From: an uncultured Lachnospiraceae bacterium
GTDB taxonomy: Bacteria; Bacillota; Clostridia; Lachnospirales; Lachnospiraceae
Direction: 5' to 3'
DNA: 53,080 bases
Assembly: GCA_902777355.1 (NCBI GenBank)
Contig: CACYTU010000027.1
Coordinates: 1-53,080 of the forward strand
A program made the translations under genes and the position numbers. How positions within the stretch are numbered: position 1 is the first letter of the stretch; every line of letters starts with the position of its first letter. The notes beneath the pieces are model-generated. The model ran no database searches, was not told where the DNA came from, and worked only from the letters and a program-made list of their open reading frames with translations. Shown here piece after piece: positions 33,380 through 41,826 of the stretch.

Positions 33380-34111
33380 TTAGCCAAATTTTTTCCTCGC
33401 TCTGGCGAGGTCATCGGCATCATCGACCTCACACCACATTGACTCGGGCACTTCCACGATACGGATGTCGCACTCCCGCAGATAGAGCAGGCTCCCGAGC
33501 ACTTTCTCATAGTAGCTCTGCTCGCCCATGTTCTCTACATACCACTTGATCAGAGGCATGTATTTTGCGGCAAAGTCCTTTGTAAACCGGTACATATTGA
33601 CGGTCTTTCTGGTATCGGAATAGTCAAAATCCTCTCCCTGCCATTTGCCCAGTATAAGTTCCAGGGCCCGGTCTTCTTCCACCCGGATGACAGTGCCGTC
33701 CATGGTATCGGGATTAAAGGGGCTGACCAGAATGCTGCACTCTCCTTTTCCTTCCAGGAGGGACTCCAGCATTTCTTTGTGATAGTAAATATCGCATTCC
33801 AGCATGAGCATGTCGTCATCACAGAAATCAATCGCGTTATAGAGGGAGACGATGTTATTGGTCTCCAGATAACGGGGATTCTCATAATAAGAGATCCTGG
33901 CGCCATTGAATTCCGTGCCGATGTGCTCCTCGATATAATCCGCCATGTGGCCGACGACAATGCCGATCTCAGTGATCCCCAGAGAGGTCAGGTTGTTCAG
34001 GGCATTGACCAGCAGCGGTGTTCCGTTCACCTCGACCATAGATTTGGGCATCGTATTTGTAATGGGCTGAAGACGCTTGCCGAAGCCGGCCGCAAGTATA
34101 AGTGCTTTCAT
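33380..34111 (-). CDS. LicC-like sugar/choline-phosphate nucleotidyltransferase
   Basis: A 243-residue NTP transferase. The N-terminal LILAAGFGKRLQPITNTMPK is the nucleotide-binding signature with the catalytic arginine and lysine, and MLMLECDIYYHKEM (near 100) contains a metal-binding aspartate. The family includes CTP:phosphocholine cytidylyltransferase LicC. The adjacent LicD-type gene 162 bases upstream supports a role in activating phosphocholine or a related group for surface glycopolymers. Without licA/licB the substrate remains inference. Confidence 0.87.
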   Translation of the reverse strand: MKALILAAGFGKRLQPITNTMPKSMVEVNGTPLLVNALNNLTSLGITEIGIVVGHMADYIEEHIGTEFNGARISYYENPRYLETNNIVSLYNAIDFCDDDMLMLECDIYYHKEMLESLLEGKGECSILVSPFNPDTMDGTVIRVEEDRALELILGKWQGEDFDYSDTRKTVNMYRFTKDFAAKYMPLIKWYVENMGEQSYYEKVLGSLLYLRECDIRIVEVPESMWCEVDDADDLARARKKFG

Positions 34112-34137
34112 TTTTTCACCTTTTCTTATCGTTTCTT

Positions 34138-34288
34138 TTCATGGCAGGACGTGGTTCTCTGTCTCTGTCCCAATTTTACCGTTTCTAAGGCGGCGGGAGA
34201 TGGTTTTCTGTCGGTGCGCAGAACTTATTTTTTCTCACGTGGCAGAACATGGTTCTCTGACGCCGCGCAGAACTTATTTTTTCTCACG
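34138..34288. repeat. 49-bp tandem repeat copying the 3' end of the LicD gene
   Basis: GCGCAGAACTTATTTTTTCT, continuing to CACG, occurs at 34216-34239 and again at 34265-34288, a 49-base period. The second copy is the gene's own end with its TAA stop (34274-34276), so the terminal Glu-Lys-Lys-stop codons are repeated downstream. Earlier diverged TGGCAGGACGTGGTTCTCTG-type units suggest a third copy. Confidence 0.88.
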
Positions 34289-35227
34289 CTCCGCTCTCTT
34301 TTTCGCGCGGGCAGCAGCCCTTTTTTCTTTTCTCCTGCGGATAAATTCCCCGTAAGGGAGGTCGGGATCCAGAATGGCACCGCCGTGAGCGGGCGCCACA
34401 TTGCGCGGAGTCATGTAATCATTGTATTCCAGCCGAAGGCGGGCGTCATAACCCACGGGGGCAGGAATCATCATGAACTCAAAGGGCAGCATGACAGACT
34501 CGTCAAACCACTCCTTCCGGAACAAGTGCTTTTCTTTGCCCCGGGAATGAGCGACATAGCTCACCCTGTGATTGTCCGTGCCATTGTATTTGGCGCACAG
34601 TTTTTCATACCTTGCGAACAGCTTTTTTACATCCGTAACTTTATAGAGTCCTCCTGTCAGGACACGGAATATCTTTCCCTTGAGTTTGTGAGGGGCGTCC
34701 TTGGTATAGCCGCCGTATTCGATCGTTCTCCAGAGGAAATTGATCTTTGCGATATGCGCCTTGAATTTCTTTTCGTTGTCGGGCACGACGTCCAGGGGGA
34801 AAATATCGAGAAATATTCCCTTATTATAGGGCCGGTCCTCCTCCTGGGGGAGGTAGCCCGTCGTCTCGGAGTTGCGCAGCTGAGCGTGCGGCCGGATCAG
34901 TCCCTCGTCCCGGTACATATCCTGATAAAAATAAGGGTGCTTAAACTCCTCGTCCGCAACATCCCTGAGCTTCTCATAATCCTTCCGAAGCATCACTATG
35001 TCGATGTCATCATCCCAGGGAATATACCCCTTATCGCGCGCTGCGCCCAGCAGAGTCCCCGAGTCCGCAAAATATCGGAGGTTGTATTTTTTGCAGACTT
35101 CGTCAAGCTTATGGAGCAGATCCATCTGTACAGCCCAGGCTCTTTTTGCCTTTGCAGTTACGGTGTAGCCGCAGCGGACCTCCTCGTCCAAAAACCCTTC
35201 CGGGATTTCAATCTCAAGTTTTACCAT
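34274..35227 (-). CDS. LicD family phosphotransferase
   Basis: Predicted to transfer phosphocholine or a similar group to a cell-surface polysaccharide. The 317 residues include the family hallmark YFADSGTLLGAARDKGYIPW followed by DDDIDIVM (about 50-78) with its acidic metal ligands. LDIFPLDVVPDN lies near 145. The C-terminus is very basic (RRRKEKRAAARAKKRAEREKK). It precedes the LicC-like gene in the same direction. Whether the donor is CDP-choline or another CDP-linked group cannot be decided. Confidence 0.9.
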   Translation of the reverse strand: MVKLEIEIPEGFLDEEVRCGYTVTAKAKRAWAVQMDLLHKLDEVCKKYNLRYFADSGTLLGAARDKGYIPWDDDIDIVMLRKDYEKLRDVADEEFKHPYFYQDMYRDEGLIRPHAQLRNSETTGYLPQEEDRPYNKGIFLDIFPLDVVPDNEKKFKAHIAKINFLWRTIEYGGYTKDAPHKLKGKIFRVLTGGLYKVTDVKKLFARYEKLCAKYNGTDNHRVSYVAHSRGKEKHLFRKEWFDESVMLPFEFMMIPAPVGYDARLRLEYNDYMTPRNVAPAHGGAILDPDLPYGEFIRRRKEKRAAARAKKRAEREKK

Positions 35228-35455
35228 ATCACACCTCTTTTAGAAGAGCCCGTTTCCTTAACCCTACTATCATCTCATATTCTCTCAGAAAAAACAACGG
35301 GACAAGCCCCGGCATCCCCTCTCGGTCGATTCCCGATCGGTCCGTTGGGTTTTTCCTGTCACCGCCTGCCTGACTCATGACTGCTGCCTCATGGCTATTA
35401 TTAAGGATGAAGTCATAAAGAGGCGTCTTTTCTTCTTCAGGCTGTATATTGGACA

Positions 35456-35484
35456 GCAAAAAGCAGGCGCATTCCACGCCTGCT
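35456..35484 (-). terminator. Intrinsic terminator after iorB
   Basis: GCAGGCG and CGCCTGC form a 7-bp stem with a 7-base loop, followed on the minus strand by TTTTTGC. It lies 168 bases beyond the iorB stop codon and ends the ilvE-iorA-iorB unit. The spacer between holds AT-rich degenerate repeats with TTCTTAGGAATTA-like units. Confidence 0.75.
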
Positions 35485-35651
35485 ATTCTGCTGAATCCCC
35501 GATATAATTCAAGGGAATCTCTGATATTCTAAGAAATTACTTATTTCCAGGAAATTGCTTATATTCTTAGGAATTATTCTTAAGGATCTCCGGCATTTCA
35601 AGAGTCCTTCTTCATTCAAAGAACCCTGTCTTTTGTTTCACCGGCCTCCTG

Positions 35652-36230
35652 TCACTTTTCGTATCCAACCAGGAAGGCCTTGGTGTTGATCTCGACAGTC
35701 TTGGGAGGAACCTTGGCTTCGATGACCTTGATCCAGTCTTCGCGGGCGAATTCCATGTGCTTTGCGGCAAGACCCAGGACGATATTGTTGAAAACACGGG
35801 AATTGCCCAGCTTCAGGGCTTCGTCCATAGCGTTGATCCTGAAGACTGTGTGGCTCTTCTCGAGATTTTCGATGATGTTCTCAGGATATTTCGCCGTGCC
35901 CATGACGACACTGATGGGGTCAATACGCCAGTCGTTGACGATCAGGACGCCGTCCTTTTTGAGGAAGTTTGCGTAGCGCAGGGCCTCCAGGCGCTCAAAG
36001 GCAATGAGGACATCAGCCTGTCCTTCTTCCACGATAGGTTCCGCGACATCTTTACCGTAGCGGACGAAGGTGACGACGCTGCCGCCCCTCTGAGCCATGC
36101 CGTGAACCTCCGAAACCTTTACTTCATACCCGGCGTTCTCCATGACGCCGCCCAGGATGCGGCTGGTGAGCAGGGTGCCCTGCCCGCCGACACCGACGAT
36201 CATAATATTCTTTGTCATAGTATTCTCCAT
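35652..36230 (-). CDS. iorB: Indolepyruvate:ferredoxin oxidoreductase, beta subunit
   Basis: The small subunit of the enzyme that oxidatively decarboxylates aryl pyruvates to aryl-acetyl-CoA while reducing ferredoxin. The 192 residues start with IMIVGVGGQGTLLTSRILGG and contain EVHGMAQRGGSVVTFVRYG (about 41-59), both diagnostic of the gamma-type domain. It follows iorA by 122 bases of repeat-rich spacer. Confidence 0.95.
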   Translation of the reverse strand: MENTMTKNIMIVGVGGQGTLLTSRILGGVMENAGYEVKVSEVHGMAQRGGSVVTFVRYGKDVAEPIVEEGQADVLIAFERLEALRYANFLKKDGVLIVNDWRIDPISVVMGTAKYPENIIENLEKSHTVFRINAMDEALKLGNSRVFNNIVLGLAAKHMEFAREDWIKVIEAKVPPKTVEINTKAFLVGYEK

Positions 36231-36244
36231 TTCCGCTGGTCAGC

Positions 36245-36350
36245 AGACTGCTGCAGATGCAGGTCTGCTTTGTGCAAATCAGGTCCGCTTCATGCATTTC
36301 CGGTCTGCTTTTTGCAGATGCGAGTCTGCTTACTGCATTTCCGGTCTGCC
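36245..36350. repeat. 20-bp degenerate tandem repeats between iorA and iorB
   Basis: About five units around AAAGCAGACCGGAAATGCAT (minus strand) fill the spacer, beginning at the iorA stop codon and running to the iorB ribosome site. Confidence 0.7.
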
Positions 36351-36352
36351 TT

Positions 36353-38107
36353 TTATGCCTTGACCTGCTCGAGCGCGCCGAATTTGCACATCTTCATGCA
36401 GAGGCCGCAGCCGTTGCACATGGTGGCATCGATGCGGATGCTGCCGTCTTCATTCCTGGTGAGAGCAGGGCAGCCGGGCTGCAGGCAGGCGCCGCAGTGG
36501 ACACATTTGTCCGGGACGGGCTGTACCTTGTAGGGATGCACTTCGCTCTTGAGAAGGGCACAGGGAGCCTGCGCGATGATGACAGACAGTTCATCCTTCT
36601 GTGTCTCTTCCTTGAGGACTCTGGTCAGTTCATCCGTGTCGAATGGATTGACGACGTGGACGTTCTGAATGCCGATGCCCTTGATCAGGGTCGGGAAGTG
36701 GACGGCCGGGACAGTCTCTCCGGAGAGTGTCTTGCCCGTGCCGGGATGATCCTGGTGGCCGGTCATACCGGTCGTGCGGTTGTCAAGGATGATGACAGTC
36801 CCGTGGGACTGGTTATAGTACATATTTACCAGCGAATTGAGGCCGGTGTGCATAAAGGTGGAATCGCCGATGACAGCGACCCAGTTCTTGATGTAGTCGT
36901 GGCCTTTTGCCTTCTCCATGCCGTGGAGGGAGGAGATACTGGAACCCATGCAGACGGTGGTGTCGACGACCGCCAGAGGTGCCAGGGCGCCAAGAGTGTA
37001 GCAGCCGATATCTCCCGCCGCGTGGAGTTTGAGCTTTTTGAGCACGGAATAAGTGGCGCGGTGAGGGCATCCGGGACAGAGAATGGGAGGACGGGGCGGA
37101 ATCTCGGGAGTCGGCTCGATCTCCAGGTCCTGTTTGAGAACGCGCTCACGGATCATGTTGGCGCTGTACTCGCCCTGGATGGTGAAGAGATCTTTGCCGA
37201 TGCAGTCGATGCCCCATGCGCGGACCTGCTCTTCGATCACGGGCTCGAGTTCCTCGAAGATGTAGAGCACGTCCACTTTCTTCGCGAAATCTTCGATCAT
37301 CTTTCTGGGCAGAGGGTTGCACATGCCGAGCTTGAGGATGGAGGCGTCGGGGCAGGCTTCTTTCACGTACTGATAGGGGATACCATCTGTGATAAAACCG
37401 ACCTTTTTGCCGTCGATCGTCATATCGCCCATCTCAACCTTGTTGAAAGGCTGGCTGCAGGCCCACTCTTCCATATCCTTCATGCGCTGCTCGACGATCA
37501 GATGGCGCTTTTTGGCCATGCCGGGCATCATGACACGCTTGAAGGGGTCTCTGGTATATTCTTTGTCAGCGGGCTCGACGCGGTCGCAGAGCTCGACCTC
37601 GCACTGGGAGTGAGCCAGGCGGGTGGTAGTCCTGATGATGACCGGCGTGTCAAACTTCTCACTGATCTCATAGGCGTATTTCATGAAATCCTTGGCTTCC
37701 TGGGAATCCGCGGGTTCCAGGCAGGGCACGACGGCTGCGCGGCAGACACGGCGGGTATCCTGCTCATTCTGGGAGCTGTACAGGCCGGGGTCGTCGGCGA
37801 CGACGAAGACAAGACCGCCGTCCGCGCCGATATAGGACACGGAATAGAGCGGATCAGCCGCCACATTCAGGCCGACCATCTTCATGCAGGCCAGGGAGCG
37901 CACTCCGGCAAAAGAAGCACCGATCGCGACTTCCGCTGCAACCTTCTCGTTGGGAGCCCACTCGGCGTATACGCCGGGATATTTGACAAGTTCTTCACTG
38001 ATCTCCGTGCTGGGGGTTCCGGGGTATGCGGAAGAGACCTTCACGCCTGCCTCCCAAGCACCGCGGGCGATGGCGGCATTGCCCAGCATCATTTTCTTTT
38101 CGCTCAT
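36353..38107 (-). CDS. iorA: Indolepyruvate:ferredoxin oxidoreductase, alpha subunit
   Basis: The catalytic thiamine-pyrophosphate subunit, 584 residues, standard length. It starts with the pyrimidine-binding half (GNAAIARGAWEAGV, SSAYPGTPSTEISE). The TPP-binding half includes CPGCPHRATYSVLK, GDIGCYTLGALAP and the VIGDSTFMHTGLNSL region with its GDS motif. At the C-terminus are two [4Fe-4S] motifs, CVHCGACLQPGCP and CNGCGLCMKMC. It depends on thiamine pyrophosphate, made by the pathway encoded elsewhere in this window. The aminotransferase gene upstream could supply its 2-oxoacid. Confidence 0.96.
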   Translation of the reverse strand: MSEKKMMLGNAAIARGAWEAGVKVSSAYPGTPSTEISEELVKYPGVYAEWAPNEKVAAEVAIGASFAGVRSLACMKMVGLNVAADPLYSVSYIGADGGLVFVVADDPGLYSSQNEQDTRRVCRAAVVPCLEPADSQEAKDFMKYAYEISEKFDTPVIIRTTTRLAHSQCEVELCDRVEPADKEYTRDPFKRVMMPGMAKKRHLIVEQRMKDMEEWACSQPFNKVEMGDMTIDGKKVGFITDGIPYQYVKEACPDASILKLGMCNPLPRKMIEDFAKKVDVLYIFEELEPVIEEQVRAWGIDCIGKDLFTIQGEYSANMIRERVLKQDLEIEPTPEIPPRPPILCPGCPHRATYSVLKKLKLHAAGDIGCYTLGALAPLAVVDTTVCMGSSISSLHGMEKAKGHDYIKNWVAVIGDSTFMHTGLNSLVNMYYNQSHGTVIILDNRTTGMTGHQDHPGTGKTLSGETVPAVHFPTLIKGIGIQNVHVVNPFDTDELTRVLKEETQKDELSVIIAQAPCALLKSEVHPYKVQPVPDKCVHCGACLQPGCPALTRNEDGSIRIDATMCNGCGLCMKMCKFGALEQVKA

Positions 38108-38132
38108 ACAAAACCTCTCGATTCATTTAATG

Positions 38133-38330
38133 AAACGCTGCTGCGCGAAAGAGCCCAGCAGCGTTTATTTCCATTATGTGAAAGCATCCTGCGTCCACGC
38201 AGGCCGGATGCAGGCTTTTCCTGCATACTGTGCGGTGTCAGGTGCCGTCTCCGTCTATACCTGACGCCTCTGCAGGCCGACTCCGGCTTTTCCTGCATCC
38301 TCCGTGGAGTCCGCCGGTCATGCGTATACC
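38133..38330. repeat. Hairpin and degenerate 75-bp repeats upstream of iorA
   Basis: AAACGCTGCTG (38133-38143) pairs with CAGCAGCGTTT (38156-38166) in the iorA leader. From about 38188 to 38330 two diverged units of about 75 bases share GCAGGCCG and GGCTTTTCCTGCATnCT. Together with the 14-bp array they fill the 345-base spacer after ilvE. Confidence 0.55.
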
Positions 38331-38372
38331 TCCTGCAGATTCTGCAGGACCTGCAGGTCCTGCGGATATCAC

Positions 38373-38470
38373 TTGCAGATCTTTATTTGCAAGTCTTTAT
38401 TCGCAAACCTTTATTTGCAGGTCTTTATCTGCAAACCTTTATTTGCAGATCTTTATTTGCAGATCTCCAC
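38373..38470. repeat. 14-bp tandem array copying the 3' end of ilvE
   Basis: Seven consecutive 14-base units of the form TTTGCAGATCTTTA run into the ilvE coding sequence. The gene's last codons (Glu-Ile-Cys-Lys, then TAA at 38453-38455) are the innermost unit, and most outer units keep the same GCAAATAA-like stop context on the minus strand. Confidence 0.93.
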
Positions 38471-39487
38471 GATCCAGCCTTCGGGAGCCTCGATTCGTCC
38501 TGCCTGGATTCCGGTCAGGGTGTCATACAGCTTCTGGATGACGGGGCCGACCTTCTCCATGCCGTTGGAGAAGAAGATCTCTTTGCCGTGGTCGTTGATG
38601 CAGCCCAAAGGAGAGATAACAGCGGCGGTTCCGCACAGGCCTGCTTCCTTGAAGTTTCCTTCTTCCACTTCTGCCAGAGTGACCACACGCTCTGTGACCT
38701 TGAGTCCCAGATAATGCTCCGCTACATAGTGGATACTGCGGCGTGTGATGGAAGGCAGAATACTTTCAGATGCAGGAATGACCAGATTTCCGTCACCATC
38801 GACGAAGATGATGTTGGCGCCGCCGGTCTCCTCAATCTTGGTGCGGGTCGCGGGATCGAGATAGAGGTTCTCGGCAAAGCCTTCTCTGTGCGCCTGCATG
38901 ACGGGCAGAAGGCTCATGGCGTAGTTCAGACCGGCTTTGATGTGGCCTGTTCCCCGCGGTGCCGCGCGGTCATAATCACTGACCTTGATAGCGATAGGAG
39001 TCGCGCCGCCCTTGAAGTAAGGGCCGACAGGTGTCACGAAGACACGATACATATATTCCTCGGCAGGCTTGACGCCGATGACAGGGCTGATACCGAACAT
39101 CAGAGGACGCACATACAGAGTCGCGCCGGTGCCGTAAGGCGGAACCCATGCCGCATTGGCTCTGACTGTCTGAACGACAGAATCAATAAAGCGCTCTGCG
39201 GGGAAAGGAGGCATCTCCATTCTCAGTGCGGAATTGACCATGCGCTCCGCGTTGAGGTCAGGGCGGAAGCACACAATACGACCGTCCTCTGTGGTATAAG
39301 CCTTGAGGCCTTCAAAGACGGACTGCGAATAATGCAGGACACCGGCATCTTCGCTCATAACGATCTTGTCGTCACTGATCAGCGCGCCTTCATCCCATGC
39401 GCCGTCCTTATACATGGAAACATAGCGTTTATCTGTCACCATATATCCAAATCCAAGGTTACTCCAATCAATATTTTTCTTTTCCAT
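38453..39487 (-). CDS. ilvE: Branched-chain amino acid aminotransferase
   Basis: A PLP enzyme interconverting branched-chain amino acids and 2-oxoacids. The 344-residue product has the class IV fold with GLKAYTTEDGRIVCFRPDLN, RAAPRGTGHIKAGLNYAMS holding the PLP lysine, and ILPSITRRSIHYVAEHYLGL. I start at the ATG with GGAGG upstream, 19 codons inside the longest frame. It precedes iorA and iorB in the same direction, which suggests a link between amino acid transamination and 2-oxoacid oxidation (inference). Confidence 0.95.
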   Translation of the reverse strand: MEKKNIDWSNLGFGYMVTDKRYVSMYKDGAWDEGALISDDKIVMSEDAGVLHYSQSVFEGLKAYTTEDGRIVCFRPDLNAERMVNSALRMEMPPFPAERFIDSVVQTVRANAAWVPPYGTGATLYVRPLMFGISPVIGVKPAEEYMYRVFVTPVGPYFKGGATPIAIKVSDYDRAAPRGTGHIKAGLNYAMSLLPVMQAHREGFAENLYLDPATRTKIEETGGANIIFVDGDGNLVIPASESILPSITRRSIHYVAEHYLGLKVTERVVTLAEVEEGNFKEAGLCGTAAVISPLGCINDHGKEIFFSNGMEKVGPVIQKLYDTLTGIQAGRIEAPEGWIVEICK

Positions 39488-39810
39488 CTCGGTTCTATCC
39501 TCCCGCTGTCGCGTTACGGGGCGTCTGTCAGCGCAGCAGGTCATTAGCCTGATCTTCTGCTCCGGCTGCGGTGCCGGCTGTTCAACGGCCGGTCATGCGT
39601 CAGCATTCCGCCAAATTTATACTACGAAAGTCTATTATAAGACGCATATATCGATTTTTCCAGTCCAAATGCCAAAAAAGCGAATAAAAATATACATGTA
39701 TACAAAAAATCCTGTTATTATTCTCAGTTTTATACAGATTCAGCGGTTATTTTTCCGAAAAAAATACTGTATTCGTACCGGAACACCCCTGGTTTTCCTG
39801 AAATTGAAAG

Positions 39811-39855
39811 CAAAAAAAGAAGGCTGGCGGAATATCTTCACTTCGCCAGTCTTCT
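39811..39855 (-). terminator. Intrinsic terminator after the DegV gene
   Basis: AGAAGACTGGCG and CGCCAGCCTTCT form a 12-bp stem with one mismatch, followed on the minus strand by seven T residues, about 130 bases after the DegV stop codon. The rest of the 496-base spacer before ilvE is AT-rich, without a gene; the ilvE promoter should lie there. Confidence 0.85.
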
Positions 39856-39983
39856 GCACTTCCTTATAAATCCAAAAAATTAAATAGATAAAATCTTAAA
39901 AACCGGTCAGCCGGAAACCTCCGGGCGTTTTTTCAATCAACAAATTGCGAATCAGGGATTTTGCCACGCTGATCATATGCGGC

Positions 39984-40859
39984 TCAGGGGTCCAGAATGG
40001 CTGCCACTCCGACAAGGCCGGGGCCTGTATTGAGGGCGAGCGTCGCCGCGATCTGCTTCCTGTACATGACTTCAGCGCGGCCGCCCAGAGCCTGCAGGAT
40101 CATTTTTTCCATCTCCTCCGACTCTTTATCCGCGTCTCCGTGGCCTATTCCCAGCCAGACATGATGGTTCCCGCAGAATTTCACCATTTCCTTCAGCAGC
40201 TTCTCTTTTCCTTTTTTACTGCCGCGGATCAGGGAAACCGTGTAATAGATTCCGTCTTTATTGCAGGAAATGATGGGCTTGATCTTCAGAGCCTGGCCGA
40301 TCACGGATGAGACCGTCCCGATGCGACCGCCGCGCTTGAGATACTCCAGAGTATCCATGTAAAACATGACCTTGGAGTCATAGATTCTGTCCTGCAGCCC
40401 CTGGCAGACGTCGGCATAGGACATCCCCTCCGCAAGTTTGCGGGCCGCCCAGATTCCGAGCAGGCCGGAGGCCACCGAGATATTTTTTGTATCAAAAGCA
40501 AATACTTCCACCCGCTCCTGGTGGAGGGCAGCCAGGCGCACCGCATTCCAGGTTCCGCTCAGTCCGCTGGAAATACATACGGCTATGACCTTCCTGATCC
40601 CCGCTTCAGCCATCTCGTCCAGCTTGTCGATAACCTCCTGAAGAGAAGGAGTCGATGTCTTGGGATAATCTTTCGGGTAACGGTCGTAGACCATCTGGGG
40701 GTCTATATCCACTCCGTCCAGGTAAGCCTTTTCCTCGTAATCAATGTGCAGAGGAAGCAGCCACATACCGAATCTGTCAAGACATTCCTGCGCAATATCG
40801 CAGCCGGAATCCACCAATACAGCCGCCTTTTCATGGTTTGTATTCTCTTTTGAATCCAT
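39984..40859 (-). CDS. DegV family fatty-acid-binding protein
   Basis: A 291-residue soluble protein of the DegV/FakB family, which binds fatty acids and presents them to a fatty acid kinase in Firmicutes. Seen: VDSGCDIAQE (near 16), KTSTPSLQEVIDKL (near 67), CISSGLSGTWNAVRLA (near 96) and FYMDTLEYLKRGGRIG (near 165). No FakA-type kinase is encoded in the window. GAAAGGAAG precedes the ATG. The specific lipid is not predictable. Confidence 0.92.
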   Translation of the reverse strand: MDSKENTNHEKAAVLVDSGCDIAQECLDRFGMWLLPLHIDYEEKAYLDGVDIDPQMVYDRYPKDYPKTSTPSLQEVIDKLDEMAEAGIRKVIAVCISSGLSGTWNAVRLAALHQERVEVFAFDTKNISVASGLLGIWAARKLAEGMSYADVCQGLQDRIYDSKVMFYMDTLEYLKRGGRIGTVSSVIGQALKIKPIISCNKDGIYYTVSLIRGSKKGKEKLLKEMVKFCGNHHVWLGIGHGDADKESEEMEKMILQALGGRAEVMYRKQIAATLALNTGPGLVGVAAILDP

Positions 40860-41009
40860 CTCAACTTCCTTTCTGACAGCTGCCCCGTTTCCGAAGAAGT
40901 ATCAGAAATCATGTCATATAGGGCTTGTCCGGCATCATCTGGTTTTAATAAATACATCATATCATATGAACTGCGGATTCGCACCTGATCATTGCCGGAA
41001 AAGGCAACA

Positions 41010-41165
41010 GACTGAGGAGGAAGGGACGGTTCTTTGGGAGATAAGAGACAGCTTCTGGAGACAACGGAGACAGGGGACGGTTCTTCGTCTCCTGTCCCCT
41101 TCGAGAGGAGACGAAGAACCGTCCCCTGTCTCCGGAAGCTGTCTCCGCTCGTCTCCTGTTTCCGC
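41010..41165. repeat. Large GGGACGGTTCTT hairpin repeat (copy 2)
   Basis: A perfect 28-bp inverted repeat (41066-41093 with 41106-41133) is enclosed by a further 11-bp pair, GAGACAGCTTC and GAAGCTGTCTC (41045-41055 and 41135-41145), making a hairpin of about 100 bases. The arms carry GGGACGGTTCTTCGTCTCCT. It lies in the 316-base spacer downstream of the six-gene dehydratase-like operon, starting beyond its last stop codon. Confidence 0.9.
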
Positions 41166-41175
41166 TCAGAGGGAT

Positions 41176-41823
41176 TCAGGCCTGAATCAGCCCATATATA
41201 CCGGAAAAGAGATAGATAACATACACAATCAGCTGAAAGTATAGCAGCCACGCCCCCAGCTGGGCGCTGATCCTGACAGACAGAGCGCCCGAGAGAACCA
41301 GTGTGATCATTGCGGGAACCAGGGAGGATGCAAGTGAAAAGAGAATTGCCAGGAGCAGGGCGCTGTGAACCGGGAGAAGAGCTGAATAGCCCAGCACCAT
41401 CATGAGCGGCGCGCAGGGGGAAAAGCCGTAGGCCATACCCACTGCAAAAGAGGGAATCCTGCGGCTTCGGGAGGAACAGTGACGACAGTTTTTACAGCCC
41501 TTTCGTTCTCCTGCCCAGGATTTTAAAAGCCATAAAGCGGTGATGATCATGGCCAGGGAAACCAGTCTGCGCAGAAGGAAGCCCGCCAGGTCACCGCTTT
41601 CTGCGATCAATGTTTTGCCCAACAGGGCACCGCCGGTGCAGACTGCGGCAACTGCCAACATCTTTCCTATATAGAAAGCAGCAACCTGTGACATTGCATA
41701 GCGCATGTTTTTTCCTTCGGACAGGACATAGGTTGTAAGGAAAGCAGATGCGGATGAGCCGCAGCCGGCTCCGCATCCGATTCCGACTGCAGCGGCAGAG
41801 GTGAGCGCCTGAGATAACAGCAT
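41176..41823 (-). CDS. UreH/DsbD-like membrane protein with Cys-rich loops
   Basis: A 215-residue membrane protein with about six hydrophobic segments, resembling the sulfite exporter TauE/SafE, UreH or DsbD transmembrane family (AFYIGKMLAVAAVCTGGALLG, AYGFSPCAPLMMVLGYSALL). It has an N-terminal GCGAGCGSS and a cytoplasmic-type loop CKNCRHC (near 113-119), a possible metal or thiol site. Three bases after the activase gene, it ends the operon. Transport of a metal, a sulfur species or reducing equivalents are all open options. Confidence 0.72.
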   Translation of the reverse strand: MLLSQALTSAAAVGIGCGAGCGSSASAFLTTYVLSEGKNMRYAMSQVAAFYIGKMLAVAAVCTGGALLGKTLIAESGDLAGFLLRRLVSLAMIITALWLLKSWAGERKGCKNCRHCSSRSRRIPSFAVGMAYGFSPCAPLMMVLGYSALLPVHSALLLAILFSLASSLVPAMITLVLSGALSVRISAQLGAWLLYFQLIVYVIYLFSGIYGLIQA

Positions 41824-41826
41824 GGC

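Noticed and set aside
33779-35380. A 533-codon plus-strand open frame
   Set aside because: It is the complement of the LicC-like and LicD genes and has no family resemblance.
36257-39547. A 1096-codon plus-strand open frame
   Set aside because: It lies antisense to iorA, the repeat spacer and ilvE, which are unmistakable. Its length follows from their codon bias.
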